A DNA stretch of 64,000 nt from Aquabacterium sp. OR-4 (GTDB taxonomy: Bacteria; Pseudomonadota; Gammaproteobacteria; Burkholderiales; Burkholderiaceae_C). Numbering within the stretch: the stretch's first letter is position 1; every line of letters starts with the position of its first letter. Under the pieces are notes generated by a model. The model was given only the letters and a program-made list of their open reading frames with translations. It did not search any database and was not told where the DNA came from. The stretch covers positions 372,001-436,000 of the forward strand of contig NZ_JAOCQD020000002.1 of the NCBI RefSeq assembly GCF_025290835.2, given 5' to 3'. Position numbers and translations under genes: made by a program. Below are positions 1-9,700 of the stretch, piece by piece.

Positions 1-930
1 GACGAATTGGCCTTGCGAGGAATTGAAGAGGCGTTCGCAAACGCCGCCTTCGCGCGGCTTTCCGGCACGCCGCTCGCGTTTGGTGATGCTCAGCGAAGCC
101 AGGAGCGTCTCGTAGAAGACCGCCATGAACTCGGGCCCCTGATCGCTGACAACGATCTGCGGCACGCGGTTGTGGCGTCGAACGCAGTCGCGAATGACCA
201 TCATGCAACTGCGGTACGACGGCTCGTCGAACGAGAGGTAGTAGGCCAGCACCTTTCGCGTGTGGGCGTCGATCAAGACAGTGAGCCAGATGGTCGCGAC
301 GATCTGCGCCAGGCTGGAGTGCACGAACTTGAGGGGCAGGGGCGTGTGGTCGATGTGGGCGATGTGCCACGGGTGGGTGCCATGCCTTGGCGTCGTCCAC
401 TCCAGCTGCAGGTAATGCGGCTCCATGTCGTAGGCGGCCTTCTCACCGATCCGAGTCACTGCCTGCTTGTGGCCGCCACGCTGCTTGACCAGGGTGCAGA
501 AGTGGCGGTAGCTGATCGTCGCGAGGCCCTTCTCCTGCGCAAGCAGACGGTATCGGGCGTGCGACACGGTTCTGCTCTTGCGGCGGATGGTTTCCCAGTC
601 GCTGGCGATGACCTCCTTGGCCAGGGCAAGCGAGGCTGGCGCCGCCCGAGGTGCACGGTTGCCACTGGTCAACGGGAGCAGGCCGATCAAGCCATTCCCA
701 TATCGCGCTTCGGCGTCGCGAAATCGCCGCCGCCAGTACATTCGTGTGCGGCGTGAGGCCTTGGTCAACGGGTTCTTGCGTGGGTCGGCGCGGCCTTGCA
801 GCACCTCCAGCCGCCAGATCGCTGTCCGTAGCCGCGCGGTCGGGACGCGTCGCAGGATTTCCGAGCCGTCTGTCTGCGAGATTTCGGCGGAACCGTTGTC
901 ACCGACTATCTGATCGAGGCGTACAACAGC
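1..930 (-). CDS. Mu/TnsB-type DDE transposase, partial (C-terminus lies beyond the window start)
   Basis: The minus strand stays open from the window edge to about base 930, and further without an obvious start codon. Reading from the N-terminus, there is a basic helical segment around the internal Met codon at 741 (TRMYWRRRF), a YGNGLIGLLP segment, then the DDE integrase core: AHIDHT (first Asp), a TIWLTVLIDAHTRKVLAYY strand-helix, PSYRSCMMVIRDCVRRH, SDQGPEF (second Asp), and GVCERLF (Glu). These are hallmarks of the retroviral-integrase/Mu/TnsB-like transposase family, seen mostly in Tn7-like or Tn402-like elements, where TnsB makes the strand-transfer cuts with a TnsC-type ATPase. No TnsC partner is visible because that side lies outside the window. 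The reading frame is uninterrupted, but the true start is unclear, so the gene may have lost its 5' end where it abuts the antitoxin-like sequence. The family call is firm; integrity is unknown. Confidence 0.75.
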
Positions 931-1302
931 GGCGACCTGGAACGGATCGCCCGTGCGCTGTGGATCACGGCCCTGAGCATGGGCTGGCACGAGTTCACAG
1001 CGCGCGTCGGAACCCCCAGGATGTTCCTGGTCACAGCGTTCATGAAGGGCGCGGCCATTCCGCACGAAACCGTCGCGCTGGTGATGCGGCGACTCGGCGT
1101 CGTCTTGACGCCGCACGTCAACCTGCATCCGTTGAAACCCAAAACGAAGCTGGACTTCACCATCGCATGGTCTGAAGTCGACCAGTGCTACCTGTGCACA
1201 TGCGACCAGATCGCTGACCTGCAGCAAGCCGACATCGATCCCGTGACGGCACTGAACGGCTTGCTTCTGCAGATTGAGCCGCCTGTGCCGAACCGGGTGC
1301 GT
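832..1302 (+). pseudogene. antitoxin-like remnant (HigA/addiction-module antidote-like N-part, HicB-like C-part)
   Basis: The frame opens after a TAG at 829 and has no convincing start codon. Its first half reads DYLIEAYNSGDLERIARAL, the typical opening of addiction-module antidote (HigA/XRE-like) proteins, and continues to VMRRLGVVLTP, matching the end of that DNA-binding domain. The middle helix-turn-helix is poorly preserved. The second half, KLDFTIAWSEVDQCYLCTC followed by DPVTALNGLL, resembles a HicB-type partial RNase H fold. The sequence breaks into IS66 tnpA similarity near 1300 and overlaps the 5' part of the opposite-strand transposase. It therefore looks like a gene scrap trapped between two mobile elements. 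No toxin partner was found. The assignment rests on remembered family motifs only. Confidence 0.35.
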
Positions 1303-1653
1303 CGATATCCGGGGTCGCGCTGGCGCATGGGTTGAACGCCAATCTCGTTCGCAAGTGGCGCTCGGGTCGCGGCACCAAGCGTGACAGCATGCCCGCTACA
1401 TCGGCGACGAGCGGCGCAGTGACCCCGACACCGTCCGGCGCGGCCGCCGAATTCGTTGCCGTCGAGATGCCCGCACCGTCCAAGGCCGTCACGCGTACCG
1501 CGGTCGCACCCAGGAGCCGGCGCCGATCGCCGAACCGTTGATCCTGGTCGAGCTTCGCCGCGGTCCGCTGCACCTGAACGTGCGCTGGCCGACCGCGGCG
1601 GCCGAGGACGTCGGTCCTGGTTGCGCGAGCTGAGCTCGAGCCTGCTCAAGTGA
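1303..1653 (+). pseudogene. IS66 TnpA (OrfA) remnant, truncated and frameshifted
   Basis: Codons from 1303 read ASISGVALAHGLNANLVRKW, the conserved tail of the helix-turn-helix of IS66 accessory protein TnpA. The first 30 or so residues are missing at the junction with the upstream scrap. This frame ends at 1541. The conserved C-terminal part (PLILVELRRGPLHLNVRWP, then WLRELSSSLLK) lies in other frames down to the TGA at 1651, so at least one indel separates the two halves. The final TGA overlaps the GTG start of tnpB, as expected for translational coupling in an IS66 element. Confidence 0.65.
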
Positions 1654-1985
1654 TCCGCATCGATCAGCTCTGGCTGTGCACGGCCCCGATGGACATGCGC
1701 GCTGGCGCCGAGCGGCTGATGAGCTGCGTCGTGCAGACCACCGGCGCGGCCCGCGCCCATCACGGCTACCTCTTCGCGAACGCGCGCGCCACGCGCATCA
1801 AGCTGCTGGTGCATGACGGCTTCGGCGTGTGGTGCGCAGCGCGGCGACTGAACGCAGGTCACTTCGCCTGGCCGCGCGAGGCGACGGCGGCGCCGCTGTC
1901 GTTGACGCAGAGCCAGTTCGACGCCTTGATCGTGGGCCTGCCCTGGCAGCGTCTGCCAGAGATGAGCGTGATCACGCGGATGTGA
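1650..1985 (+). CDS. IS66 TnpB (OrfB) accessory protein
   Basis: This 111-residue protein has the hallmark TnpB sequence: MIRIDQLWLCTAPMDMRAG at the N-terminus, YLFANARATRIKLLVHDGFG in the middle and LIVGLPWQRLP at the C-terminus. Its length is normal for the family (about 110-120 aa). It starts with GTG overlapping the tnpA stop (GTGA). TnpB is needed for IS66 transposition but its biochemical role is unclear. This is the only IS66 gene here that appears intact, but it cannot work alone because its partners are broken. Confidence 0.85.
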   Translation: MIRIDQLWLCTAPMDMRAGAERLMSCVVQTTGAARAHHGYLFANARATRIKLLVHDGFGVWCAARRLNAGHFAWPREATAAPLSLTQSQFDALIVGLPWQRLPEMSVITRM

Positions 1986-2039
1986 GGCTCGGGGCCCGGC
2001 GTTGACAGGACATCCGCCAGTGGCGCGGGCTCGCGCGTC

Positions 2040-3808
2040 TTGGCAAGATGCTTCGCATGCTCGGCATGCGTGACCTCAAGCTGTTGGCGCCGACCGAAAA
2101 CTGAGCCACTGGCTCAGATTTGGATCGGCGCCGACAACCTCAAGCCTCAGGACCTGCGGGACCTGTCGCCAGAGGCCCTCACGACACTGGCCGCGCAGAT
2201 GCTGGGGCACATCCAGCAGCAGGCACAAGACCTCCAGGCCCAGCAAACGCTGATCCAGCGCAAGGACCGCGACATCGCCTGGCGCGACGCGAAGATCGAG
2301 AAGATCACGTTCGAGCTGGCACGGCTGAAGCGCTGGAAGTTCGGCGCCAAGAGCGAGGCGATGACCGCCGAGCAGCGTCAGATGTTCCAGGACACGCTGC
2401 TGGAGGACGAAGCCGACCTGGAGGCGCAACTCGCCGCCCTGCAGGCCGCGTTGCCCAAGACGCAGCCCAAGCCCAAGGACGCGCCCCGTCGTCCGCGGCG
2501 TCAGGCGCTGCCCGAGCATCTGCGGCGTGTCGAGCACCACCACGAACCCGAGGACACCACCTGCACGACACCGGACTGCGGCCGGCCAATGACGCGCGTG
2601 GGCGAGGACGTGAGTGAACGCCTGGACATCGTGCCGGCGGAGTTCTTCGTGCACCGGCACATCTACGGCAAGTGGATACCTGCCGCTGCTGCCAGCGTCA
2701 AGGCATCGAGCACCTGGTGCAGGAGCCGGCCGAGCCGCAGATCATCGACGGCGGCATCGCTGCCAGCGGGTTCGCGGCTCACATCCTCATCAGCCGCTTC
2801 GTCGACCACCTGCCGTACTACCGCCAGGAGACCATCAACGCCCGGTCCGGCGTGCACACGCCGCGCTCGACGCTGGCGCGCACCGCCGGCAACGCCGGTG
2901 CCGCGCTGTTCCCGCTGTTCGAAGCCCTCAAGCGCTTCGTGTTGAGCTGCCCCGTGCTGCATGCCGACGAGACGCCGGTGGCGATGCTGGGCCCCGGCGC
3001 GGGCAAGACCAAGCGGGCCTACATCTGGGCCTACGCGCGCGGCGAATTCGACGCCCAGCAAGGTGTGGTCTACGAGTTCTGCCTGGGTCGAGGGTCGCAG
3101 TACCCGGTGGCCTTCCTGGGCCCATCGACACGACAGCAAGGTCCGCCGGGCTCGATGAAGGAGGACCAGCCGGCGTGGCAAGGCACGCTGGTGTGCGACC
3201 AGTACGGCGGGTACGACGCCGTGCTCGACAGGCGCGTGTACCCGCAGCGCATGGCTGCTCATTGCGCGGCGCATGCCAGGCGCAAGTTCGACGAGCTGAT
3301 CGGCACCAGCGAGGTGGCCAAGGAGGCGATCAAGCGCATCGGCTGGATCTACCACGTCGAAGGCCAGTTCGAGGGGATGGACGCGCAGCAGCGCCAGGCA
3401 GCGCGGGAACAACTGACCCGGCCGCTGTGGAAGGAACTGCACGTCTGGCTCAGGCTGGAGCGCGGCCGCGTGCCCGACGGCGGCTCCATCGCCGCGGCGA
3501 TCGACTACAGCCTGAACGCCTGGGATGCGCTGACGCGGCACCTCGAAGACGGTGCGGTGCCGATAGACAACAACTTCATCGAACGGCAGATCAAACCCTG
3601 GGCCATGGGCCGCAAGGCATGGCTGTTCTGCGGCAGCGAATTGGCCGGCCAACGCGCAGCGATCGTCATGAGCCTGGTGCAGTCCGCCAAGCTCAATGGG
3701 CATGACCCATGGGCCTACCTGCGCGACGTGCTGGAGCGGCTTCCCAGGCATCAGAACAGCCGCATCGAAGAGTTGCTGCCGCACCGGTGGCGAAAACCAA
3801 ACACATGA
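2040..3808 (+). pseudogene. IS66 TnpC DDE transposase, frameshifted near base 2675
   Basis: The first frame (from about 2120) encodes the TnpC N-terminus: a LSPEALTTLAAQML helix, a coiled coil with repeated Gln/Leu, LKRWKFGAKSEAM, and then DIVPAEFFVHRHIYGKW. At 2673-2680 the frame changes. After GGCAAGTGG there are five bases before the conserved CRCCQ zinc-binding block, which continues in another frame from 2672 to the stop at 3808. That second part holds the catalytic domain: HADETPV, LVCDQYGGYD, HARRKFDEL, DNNFIERQIKP, and a WRKPNT end close to the usual IS66 C-terminus. The indel should abolish a full-length transposase. The homology is unmistakable. Confidence 0.85.
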
Positions 3809-3829
3809 TCGCTGGTCGGCGAGAACGCT

Positions 3830-3997
3830 GTCAGCTCAGCGGCTTGTCGTCACGGGGGACGGCGGGTCGCTCACGATCAGGTAGCTGGCTATGGGTCCGT
3901 CTTTGGGGATGGCAACCGCGTCCAGGTCGACCTGTGCCCGGTTTGCCTGCAGGCGCTGGTGGGCAAGTGGATTCGCATCACAACGGGATCGGCGTAG
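3830..3997 (+). pseudogene. 3' fragment of a small cysteine-containing protein
   Basis: Between the IS66 end and the next scrap, one frame reads AGYGSVFGDGNRVQVDLC followed by PVCLQALVGKWIRI and a TAG stop at 3995. The CPVC pair and the GDGN turn resemble short zinc-ribbon-like hypothetical proteins, but I cannot name the family. There is no start codon and the frame runs back into tnpC, so this is probably the tail of a gene cut by the IS66 insertion. The rest of 3998-4137 shows nothing I can assign. Confidence 0.35.
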
Positions 3998-4137
3998 CGT
4001 GACAAGGATGCGCTGGATAGCCCGACTGCCACGCGGGCAGCGAAGTCATGACAGCTGTGTCCTACACAGGCGTCAAAATGAGCGCGGGCTGCCTACGTTG
4101 CCGCCTGCCAAAACACCAACTCAGGGAGGAGCACAGC

Positions 4138-4572
4138 GTGCCATTTTTTTGCGACGCACGGTTTCATGCCGATCGGACAGGGACTGTTTAGCACGGGCGC
4201 GATTGGGAATCTCGACGAGCGACCGCTTGTGCGTTGGGTCTATGACTGTGGGACGCTGTACGAGCGTGCACTACTGACGAACTCACTGAACGCCTTGGAA
4301 CACCTGGTGAAGATCTTTGATCCAACGTCGGCCATGCCCCGCCTAGGTTTGGTGGTCATCTCCCACTTCGACAGCGATCACCTCAACGGCCTGGCCGAGT
4401 TGCTTTCGCGGTTCCGCGTCGAAATCTTGATGTTGCCATTCACGCATCAGGAACAGCGCGTACGGGCGATGTTCGCGATGCGCGCTCACACGCCGAAGCA
4501 GACCAGCGATTCATGGTGACCCCGATCGGCACCATCGCGACGCTCGCGGCGGAGCAAAGTCTTGAACGCTGA
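4138..4572 (+). pseudogene. metallo-beta-lactamase-fold protein fragment with a poly-T frameshift
   Basis: A strong ribosome-binding sequence (AGGGAGGAG, 4122-4130) precedes a GTG at 4138, which begins VPFF. A run of seven T (4144-4150) then shifts the frame. Removing one T would join VPFF to ATHGFMPIGQGLFSTGAIG, the sequence that is actually open to 4519. That part carries RWVYDCGT and SHFDSDHLNGL, the metal-binding loop of MBL-fold hydrolases. After about 4480 the similarity continues in yet another frame (RFMVTPIGTIATLAAEQ) to a TGA at 4570. The C-terminal half of the fold, with the remaining metal ligands, is absent. This is a broken gene of an MBL-fold hydrolase of unknown substrate. Confidence 0.55.
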
Positions 4573-4742
4573 CTTCCGTCTCCGGCATCACTGCCCGATC
4601 CGCCCAACGGTGGCCCTTCTGTGCGGCTCGTTGCGGCGTGAACTGCTGGGCGACATGGCGGGCATGCCGTTGGAGGTCTCGAGAACAATGGCTCCGGAAA
4701 GCGGCGCATCGCGTGCTGCGATGCGCCGCGCCGCGCCGGACA

Positions 4743-6572
4743 TTAGACTGTCTCGGCATCGCCTGCCGAAGCGTCCTCCTCGATCAACGCCACGAAGTGG
4801 CTGATGATGCCCCTGGCGCACCGGGTCGCACTGTGGGTGGCTTCGCCCAACTCGTTCGACAGGAGGAAAGCGCCTCGGGTCAGCGCGCCAGCGGCAGCCC
4901 AGATGGGGCCGGTCGGATTGCCCGCCTGGTCGAGCAGGCGCCCATCGGCATAGGAGACCTTCGCGCCGCGCCCGGTATCGTCGGGCGTCAAGAAGCCGCT
5001 ATCGCACATCGACACGATCAAGCGGTCCTTGAACTCGTGCAGGCCGCCGGCGAACCCGGTCGCATCGACGAAATAGTCGACATTGGTTTCCAGCCCATCG
5101 GAGCCGATGATGGCAAAACCACCCTCATCATGTCGCCGTGCGCGACCGGCCTTCAAGATCGTCAGCTTGTTCTCGTGCAACAGCCGCATCACGCGGTGCG
5201 CCGTGGGAGGCACTGCCGACCATTGCAGCGCGCTGAACTTGGTCAGCTTGTTCAACACGAATTCTCGGGCTTCTGGCGACATGACCTGCCAGATGGGCGC
5301 GATGACATCGTCGAGCGCCTTCAAGATACCCCAGCCGACGTTCACCTGGCTGGTGAACTGCGATTCGCGGATGAGGAAGTCGCGGGGTGCCATGGATTCG
5401 TAGTCAATCCGTCGCGCCCTCAACTCGGCCCAATCGAAGCCCTGTGCCTCGAATTCCATCTTGAGCAACCGCACCACCGCGCGGAAGCTCAGCGGCAGCT
5501 TCTGCGAAGCCAGGACCTGTGGCAGACGCTCGGGGGACAGCACCTTGAGGGGCGTCGGCGCGTGGAGCGGGCGAATGCCCGCCAACTTCGCGCTGCGGCT
5601 AAACATGACGATGTCGCCGGTGTGCCCCTGCGCGAGCAGTACGCTGGCGACGTCCATGCCCGAGAGGCTGGTGCCCGCGATGGCCACCTTCGCGGTGGCC
5701 GGGATGAGGTGGATACCCGCCTCCTGCGACCACGGCGCGTCGATGAAGTGGTCACCGCGAAGCTTGTGGTAGCGCGAACTGCCCTCGTTGCCGATCGTCA
5801 GCATCACCGCGTCGGACTCGATGCCGCGCTCGGTGCCGTCAGCCTCACGGACGACGACCTTCACCGAGGCGTCCTGCGACGTCTGGATTTCCACGGCACG
5901 CCCCTGGATGAAGGTCACCGTCAGCCCCGCCGCCGCAACCGCATGCAGCACCCTGCTGGCACGCAGTGCGAGCGCGTCGCCGACGTGGCAACGCTTCATG
6001 AAGTCGGACATCGGCGCGACCCCAAGCTCCTGAAGCAGTCCGTGGATGAGGCGGGTAAGCTTGTTGAGTTGGACCGATTCGGTGTACATGTTCATGTACA
6101 GGTAGTCGCTCCCCACGCCAGGAACACGGCGGAACGGCGCGCCCCGGCCCAACTGGTCGCGGGAGTTGTCGTCGACGATGAAGATCGCCAGGCGGTTCAG
6201 GACTGCCGGCGGCGCTTGCAGCAGTTCTTCAACTCCGGAGATGCATGCGGGGCCTCCGCCGATGATGGTCAGGGTCAGCTTGGCCCGGCCGCGGCCCTTG
6301 AAGTGCAGGACCTCGCCCAGCCACGCATCGTTTGCCGCCATCGCGGGGCCCTGGGCCGTCCACGCCTCGTGGATGACTCGGCGCCCGATGGCCATGGTCA
6401 TCGGCGGAACATCCTTCGCCACGCGCACCGCCGGCGCCGCCGGCGACGGCGGCTTGTCGTCCGGGTCACCCGCATCGGCGGGCATCGGGCGTGCAGCGTC
6501 CATCGTGTTGGTCTCGCTCTCGGCTGCCGGCAGCTGATCCGGCAGCTCGAGCTGTTGTTTCGTCGCAGTCAT
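4743..6572 (-). CDS. FAD/NAD(P)-binding oxidoreductase-like protein (NAD_binding_9 type)
   Basis: This 609-residue protein starts at the ATG at 6572, which has GGAGG five bases upstream; an upstream TTG is less likely. Residues 1-95 are a Pro/Asp/Ala-rich extension. Residues 100-115 hold a Rossmann-type dinucleotide-binding motif, LTIIGGGPACISG. The middle contains SDAVMLTIGNE and VAIAGTSLSGMDVASVLL, a second nucleotide-binding-like turn, and the C-terminus has YFVDATGFAGGL and a final GPIWAAAGALTRGAFLLSN segment typical of FAD/NAD(P)-binding proteins of the PF13454 type. There is no signal peptide or membrane segment, so it should be cytoplasmic. Substrate and reaction are unknown. It diverges from the 1225-aa gene at 6767 with a shared 194-bp promoter region, which suggests a joint function. 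Confidence 0.7.
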   Translation of the reverse strand: MTATKQQLELPDQLPAAESETNTMDAARPMPADAGDPDDKPPSPAAPAVRVAKDVPPMTMAIGRRVIHEAWTAQGPAMAANDAWLGEVLHFKGRGRAKLTLTIIGGGPACISGVEELLQAPPAVLNRLAIFIVDDNSRDQLGRGAPFRRVPGVGSDYLYMNMYTESVQLNKLTRLIHGLLQELGVAPMSDFMKRCHVGDALALRASRVLHAVAAAGLTVTFIQGRAVEIQTSQDASVKVVVREADGTERGIESDAVMLTIGNEGSSRYHKLRGDHFIDAPWSQEAGIHLIPATAKVAIAGTSLSGMDVASVLLAQGHTGDIVMFSRSAKLAGIRPLHAPTPLKVLSPERLPQVLASQKLPLSFRAVVRLLKMEFEAQGFDWAELRARRIDYESMAPRDFLIRESQFTSQVNVGWGILKALDDVIAPIWQVMSPEAREFVLNKLTKFSALQWSAVPPTAHRVMRLLHENKLTILKAGRARRHDEGGFAIIGSDGLETNVDYFVDATGFAGGLHEFKDRLIVSMCDSGFLTPDDTGRGAKVSYADGRLLDQAGNPTGPIWAAAGALTRGAFLLSNELGEATHSATRCARGIISHFVALIEEDASAGDAETV

Positions 6573-6670
6573 GTCGGCCTCCAAGGGTTAAACCGTCGGG
6601 CACCACGCTCGCCGGGTGAGGTCACTGTCCGCGATAATTTGCCAATCAAAAAGTACCACTAGGACTGCCC

Positions 6671-6727
6671 CACCTACAGCATGTGGGTGTTGATTCACCC
6701 CCAGCAAATCACCCCAAATATTTGGGG
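6671..6727. promoter_or_regulatory. shared divergent control region with nested palindromes
   Basis: The 194-bp space between the two divergent genes contains CCCCAAATATTTGGGG (6712-6727), a perfect 16-bp palindrome that starts 55 bp and ends 39 bp upstream of the ATG at 6767. It also has CACCTACA (6671-6678) facing TGTGGGTG (6682-6689), and GGGTG (6685-6689) facing CACCC (6696-6700). A dyad this close to a start codon in a divergent promoter is a plausible operator. No matching repressor gene lies inside the pair, so either one of the two products or an external regulator would have to bind it. Confidence 0.5.
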
Positions 6728-6766
6728 CCGAGCACATACCATCAAGGTCACACTTCGGGAGCGCTC

Positions 6767-9700
6767 ATGGCGACAAGCAAGCACGGTACCGAGCGATCCT
6801 TGTCAGCGGACGATCTGATGTCGATGCCGTCCACGAAAATGCTGCGTGAGACGTGGGCAAGGACCCTCAAGGCTCAGGCGCTGGAGCCTGCTTCAGTACT
6901 GGCTAGAGGCGATGGGAAGCGGTTGCATCCGTGCTACGACGCGAACCTTGGGTTGAATGCCCTCGCGCGCGCTGTCTTGCTGAGAAACGTCTTGAAGACG
7001 GAGATTCGGCGTGACCACCGAGAGCCCTCGCCGGATGCTCCGTGGCAGATCGCGATCGCCAACCGCACGCATGCATTCGACCTGTTCTCGGAGAAGGCGC
7101 TCGGCACCGACCCCAGCGGTTGGCTGCACGTTGACGGAGACAACACCGCCACCCTGTACGGCTTGAACTGGCGCAACAAGCTGTGCGACGGTTTCAATGG
7201 GCCGGCGCGCGTCGGCGGCCTGAACAACTGGTTCGGCAGCCGGTATCGGAAGCATCTTCCAGGCGGCGAGATGACGGCACATCTGCTTTTCGAGACGCGC
7301 TTCTCGGGGGCCAACGCGATCGACAACTACATCAAGTTCCTGTTGCACGGCATCTACGTGCCAAGTGCCAACCACACGCTGTCTTCGTTCGCGCCATTCA
7401 ACGAGGCCGACCTCGAGAGGGACCCGGACCGAGGCGCCAAGCTGAACAGGTTACTTGAGACGGTGAGCAAAGAGGACAACGGCGGGCAGCCCATCGTCAC
7501 GGTGTCGTGCGAGGACAATCCGACCGCCGGGTCACGGCTGGCAACAACCCTGGTGTGCGCGCTTGGCGAGCGGATGCGGTCGGCCTGCTACGTGCCGCTG
7601 GTGGGCCACGGGCAGAAAGGGCGGCTCAACGACCACGGGTACCGGTCGGTCGTCGAGGCGATTTACCGGTTTGTCTGCGGCGAGTCGTCCTTGGTCTGTT
7701 CCGACACGGAGCATGACGAGGCGGAGCTTGCGCTCATGGTGCGCCATATTCGACGTCACATCGTCACCGTCCCCACGGTGTTTGTGCTGGACGGCTTCTC
7801 GCCGGGGGTGTCAGCCTTCCCTGCGCTCATCAGCTTCATTCGAGATGAGCCGATCGACCGCGTGTTGAGACTGCTTCAACACCCAGACGCCGGCGACTGG
7901 CTCGGCAACGCCGGCGGCAATCTGTCAGCCTTCCGCGAGACCTACTTTGTCATCGTCGGCACACCCGCACGGCAGTGGATGGAGATGCACCGACAAGAAA
8001 CCGTCGACCTTCAGTTCACGGCACGGGATGAGAACGAGGTGCTTGGCCGTGCGAATATGGCACGGCTCAGAGAGGCGGTGCGGTCGATTAGGCGTCAGCA
8101 ACGCGGCGGCGGATGGGCCGGCAGCGAGTCGCGGCTCAATGCCATGAGCTTCCTCCTGCGCAGCGGCGACTTACCCGTCGCAGACGATCCGCGGGAGATC
8201 GAGCAGCTTCTGTTCGATCGCTACTGGAACGACCGCAAACTCAAGTCGTGGCAGAAGCTCTTCTTGCGCGCTCTCGCAATGTCCGAGACAGGCCTTCGGC
8301 GGTCGACGTCCCTTCAGCTCTTCGAAGCGTATTCGCGGTTGGCGCGCGAGCCCGGTGCCACCAATGAGGACTGCGAGATCCCTACGACGGTCGGCGCCGA
8401 GGAGTTCCGCAAGTTCATCGACGATGCGTGCAACAAGACCGTGTCCGCGCCCATGCTGTACGAATACGGCGACGGGCTGGAAGCCGACAGCTACGACATC
8501 TTCGATTTTCCGTCGCAGGCGATCAGCCGGATGACGGACTGTCACCCGTGGATCACGGCGCGTTCGCAAAAGAAGGACCGCTGGCTTCAGACGGTGGACT
8601 TCCACGATTCATCCTTCAAGCGCCTGGTGCTTGGCACCGTTACGCCAAACGAGGCCATCATCATTCGGCGCATCCTGGCCGAGCTGTGCTTGCAGAACTA
8701 CCGCGTCCGGCTGCGGCATACCCGCACCGCGCGCCGCATCGACCGCCGCGCCTCCCGGAACCTAGCAGAAGCCCTGCTGCACGGCATGATGTCGATCGAA
8801 CCGCCCCGACGCGCTCAGACGCGGGCGAAGGGCGGCAAGGGTTCAAAGAGCGCCTCGCCCCTTCCGGCCCTGCCCAAGTTCACACAGGGGGAGATCCCAG
8901 CGGATCCAGAGGCGGCCTTCTCGTTCCTGTACTCGGCCGTGTTCACCGAGATGCTCTGTGACGGAGATCCGACCAACATCTCTCGCACCCACGGCAATGG
9001 CGAACTGCAGCTGGAGCTACTGATGCTGATGGGTGGGACGACGCCTGTGGGCGCCGCGGATCGTGCGATCACGCACCCGGAGACGAGCATCCGTACACCG
9101 CTGTGGTGGACCGATGCCCGGCCCGAGGCGCTGCGCCATCTCCTTGCTGTTGCCAGTAGCGCCAAGCGCGCGAGCCGCGTAGAAGTATTGAGTCCTGCGC
9201 TGGCAAAGATCAGGCAGCTCCACGCGAAGCAGCCGTTGACGGGGCTGCAACTGCTGGCGTTTCGAAAACTTCGTCTAGACCTGACGTTGCTGACGTTCGA
9301 CGGTCGGACCGAGCACAAGAAGTCGTGGGCTGAGGCGCTTCACGCTATCGTTGGCTGCGTGCATGGGCCTGCTGCAAAGCAGCGATCTCGCAGGGATGCA
9401 TCCGCGCTTTTGAAGGCCTTGGGCAAACTCAAGACTGATGTTCGTGGACTCGTGGTGGGTCAGCAGTTGGCATCCCGGGTGTCGACGCAGGCGATCGATC
9501 AAATGGTCAACCTCGCCTGCGAGAACATCCTCGAGATCCTGCCACTCAGGAAGCTGCCAAAAGAGGCCCTGACGGTGCTGACTCGGGCAGCATGGCTGGA
9601 AAGTGCAAGCGGCGACCGGTTGGATCGCCAAGGCGATTCGCTGGCCGCGTTCCAGCACAACATCACTTCGATGGCGTACTTTTGGCTTGGCAAGGCTCTT

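Larger units (their letters stand above)
1300..3870 (+). mobile_element. IS66-family insertion sequence, 5'-truncated and decayed
   Basis: The three IS66 genes tnpA, tnpB and tnpC occur in the canonical order and orientation. The left end is missing, because tnpA similarity starts abruptly near 1303 inside the antitoxin-like scrap. I could not find a matching pair of terminal inverted repeats, and the right boundary (somewhere between the tnpC stop at 3808 and about 3870) is an estimate. With tnpA and tnpC both frameshifted, the copy should not move by itself. Confidence 0.8.
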
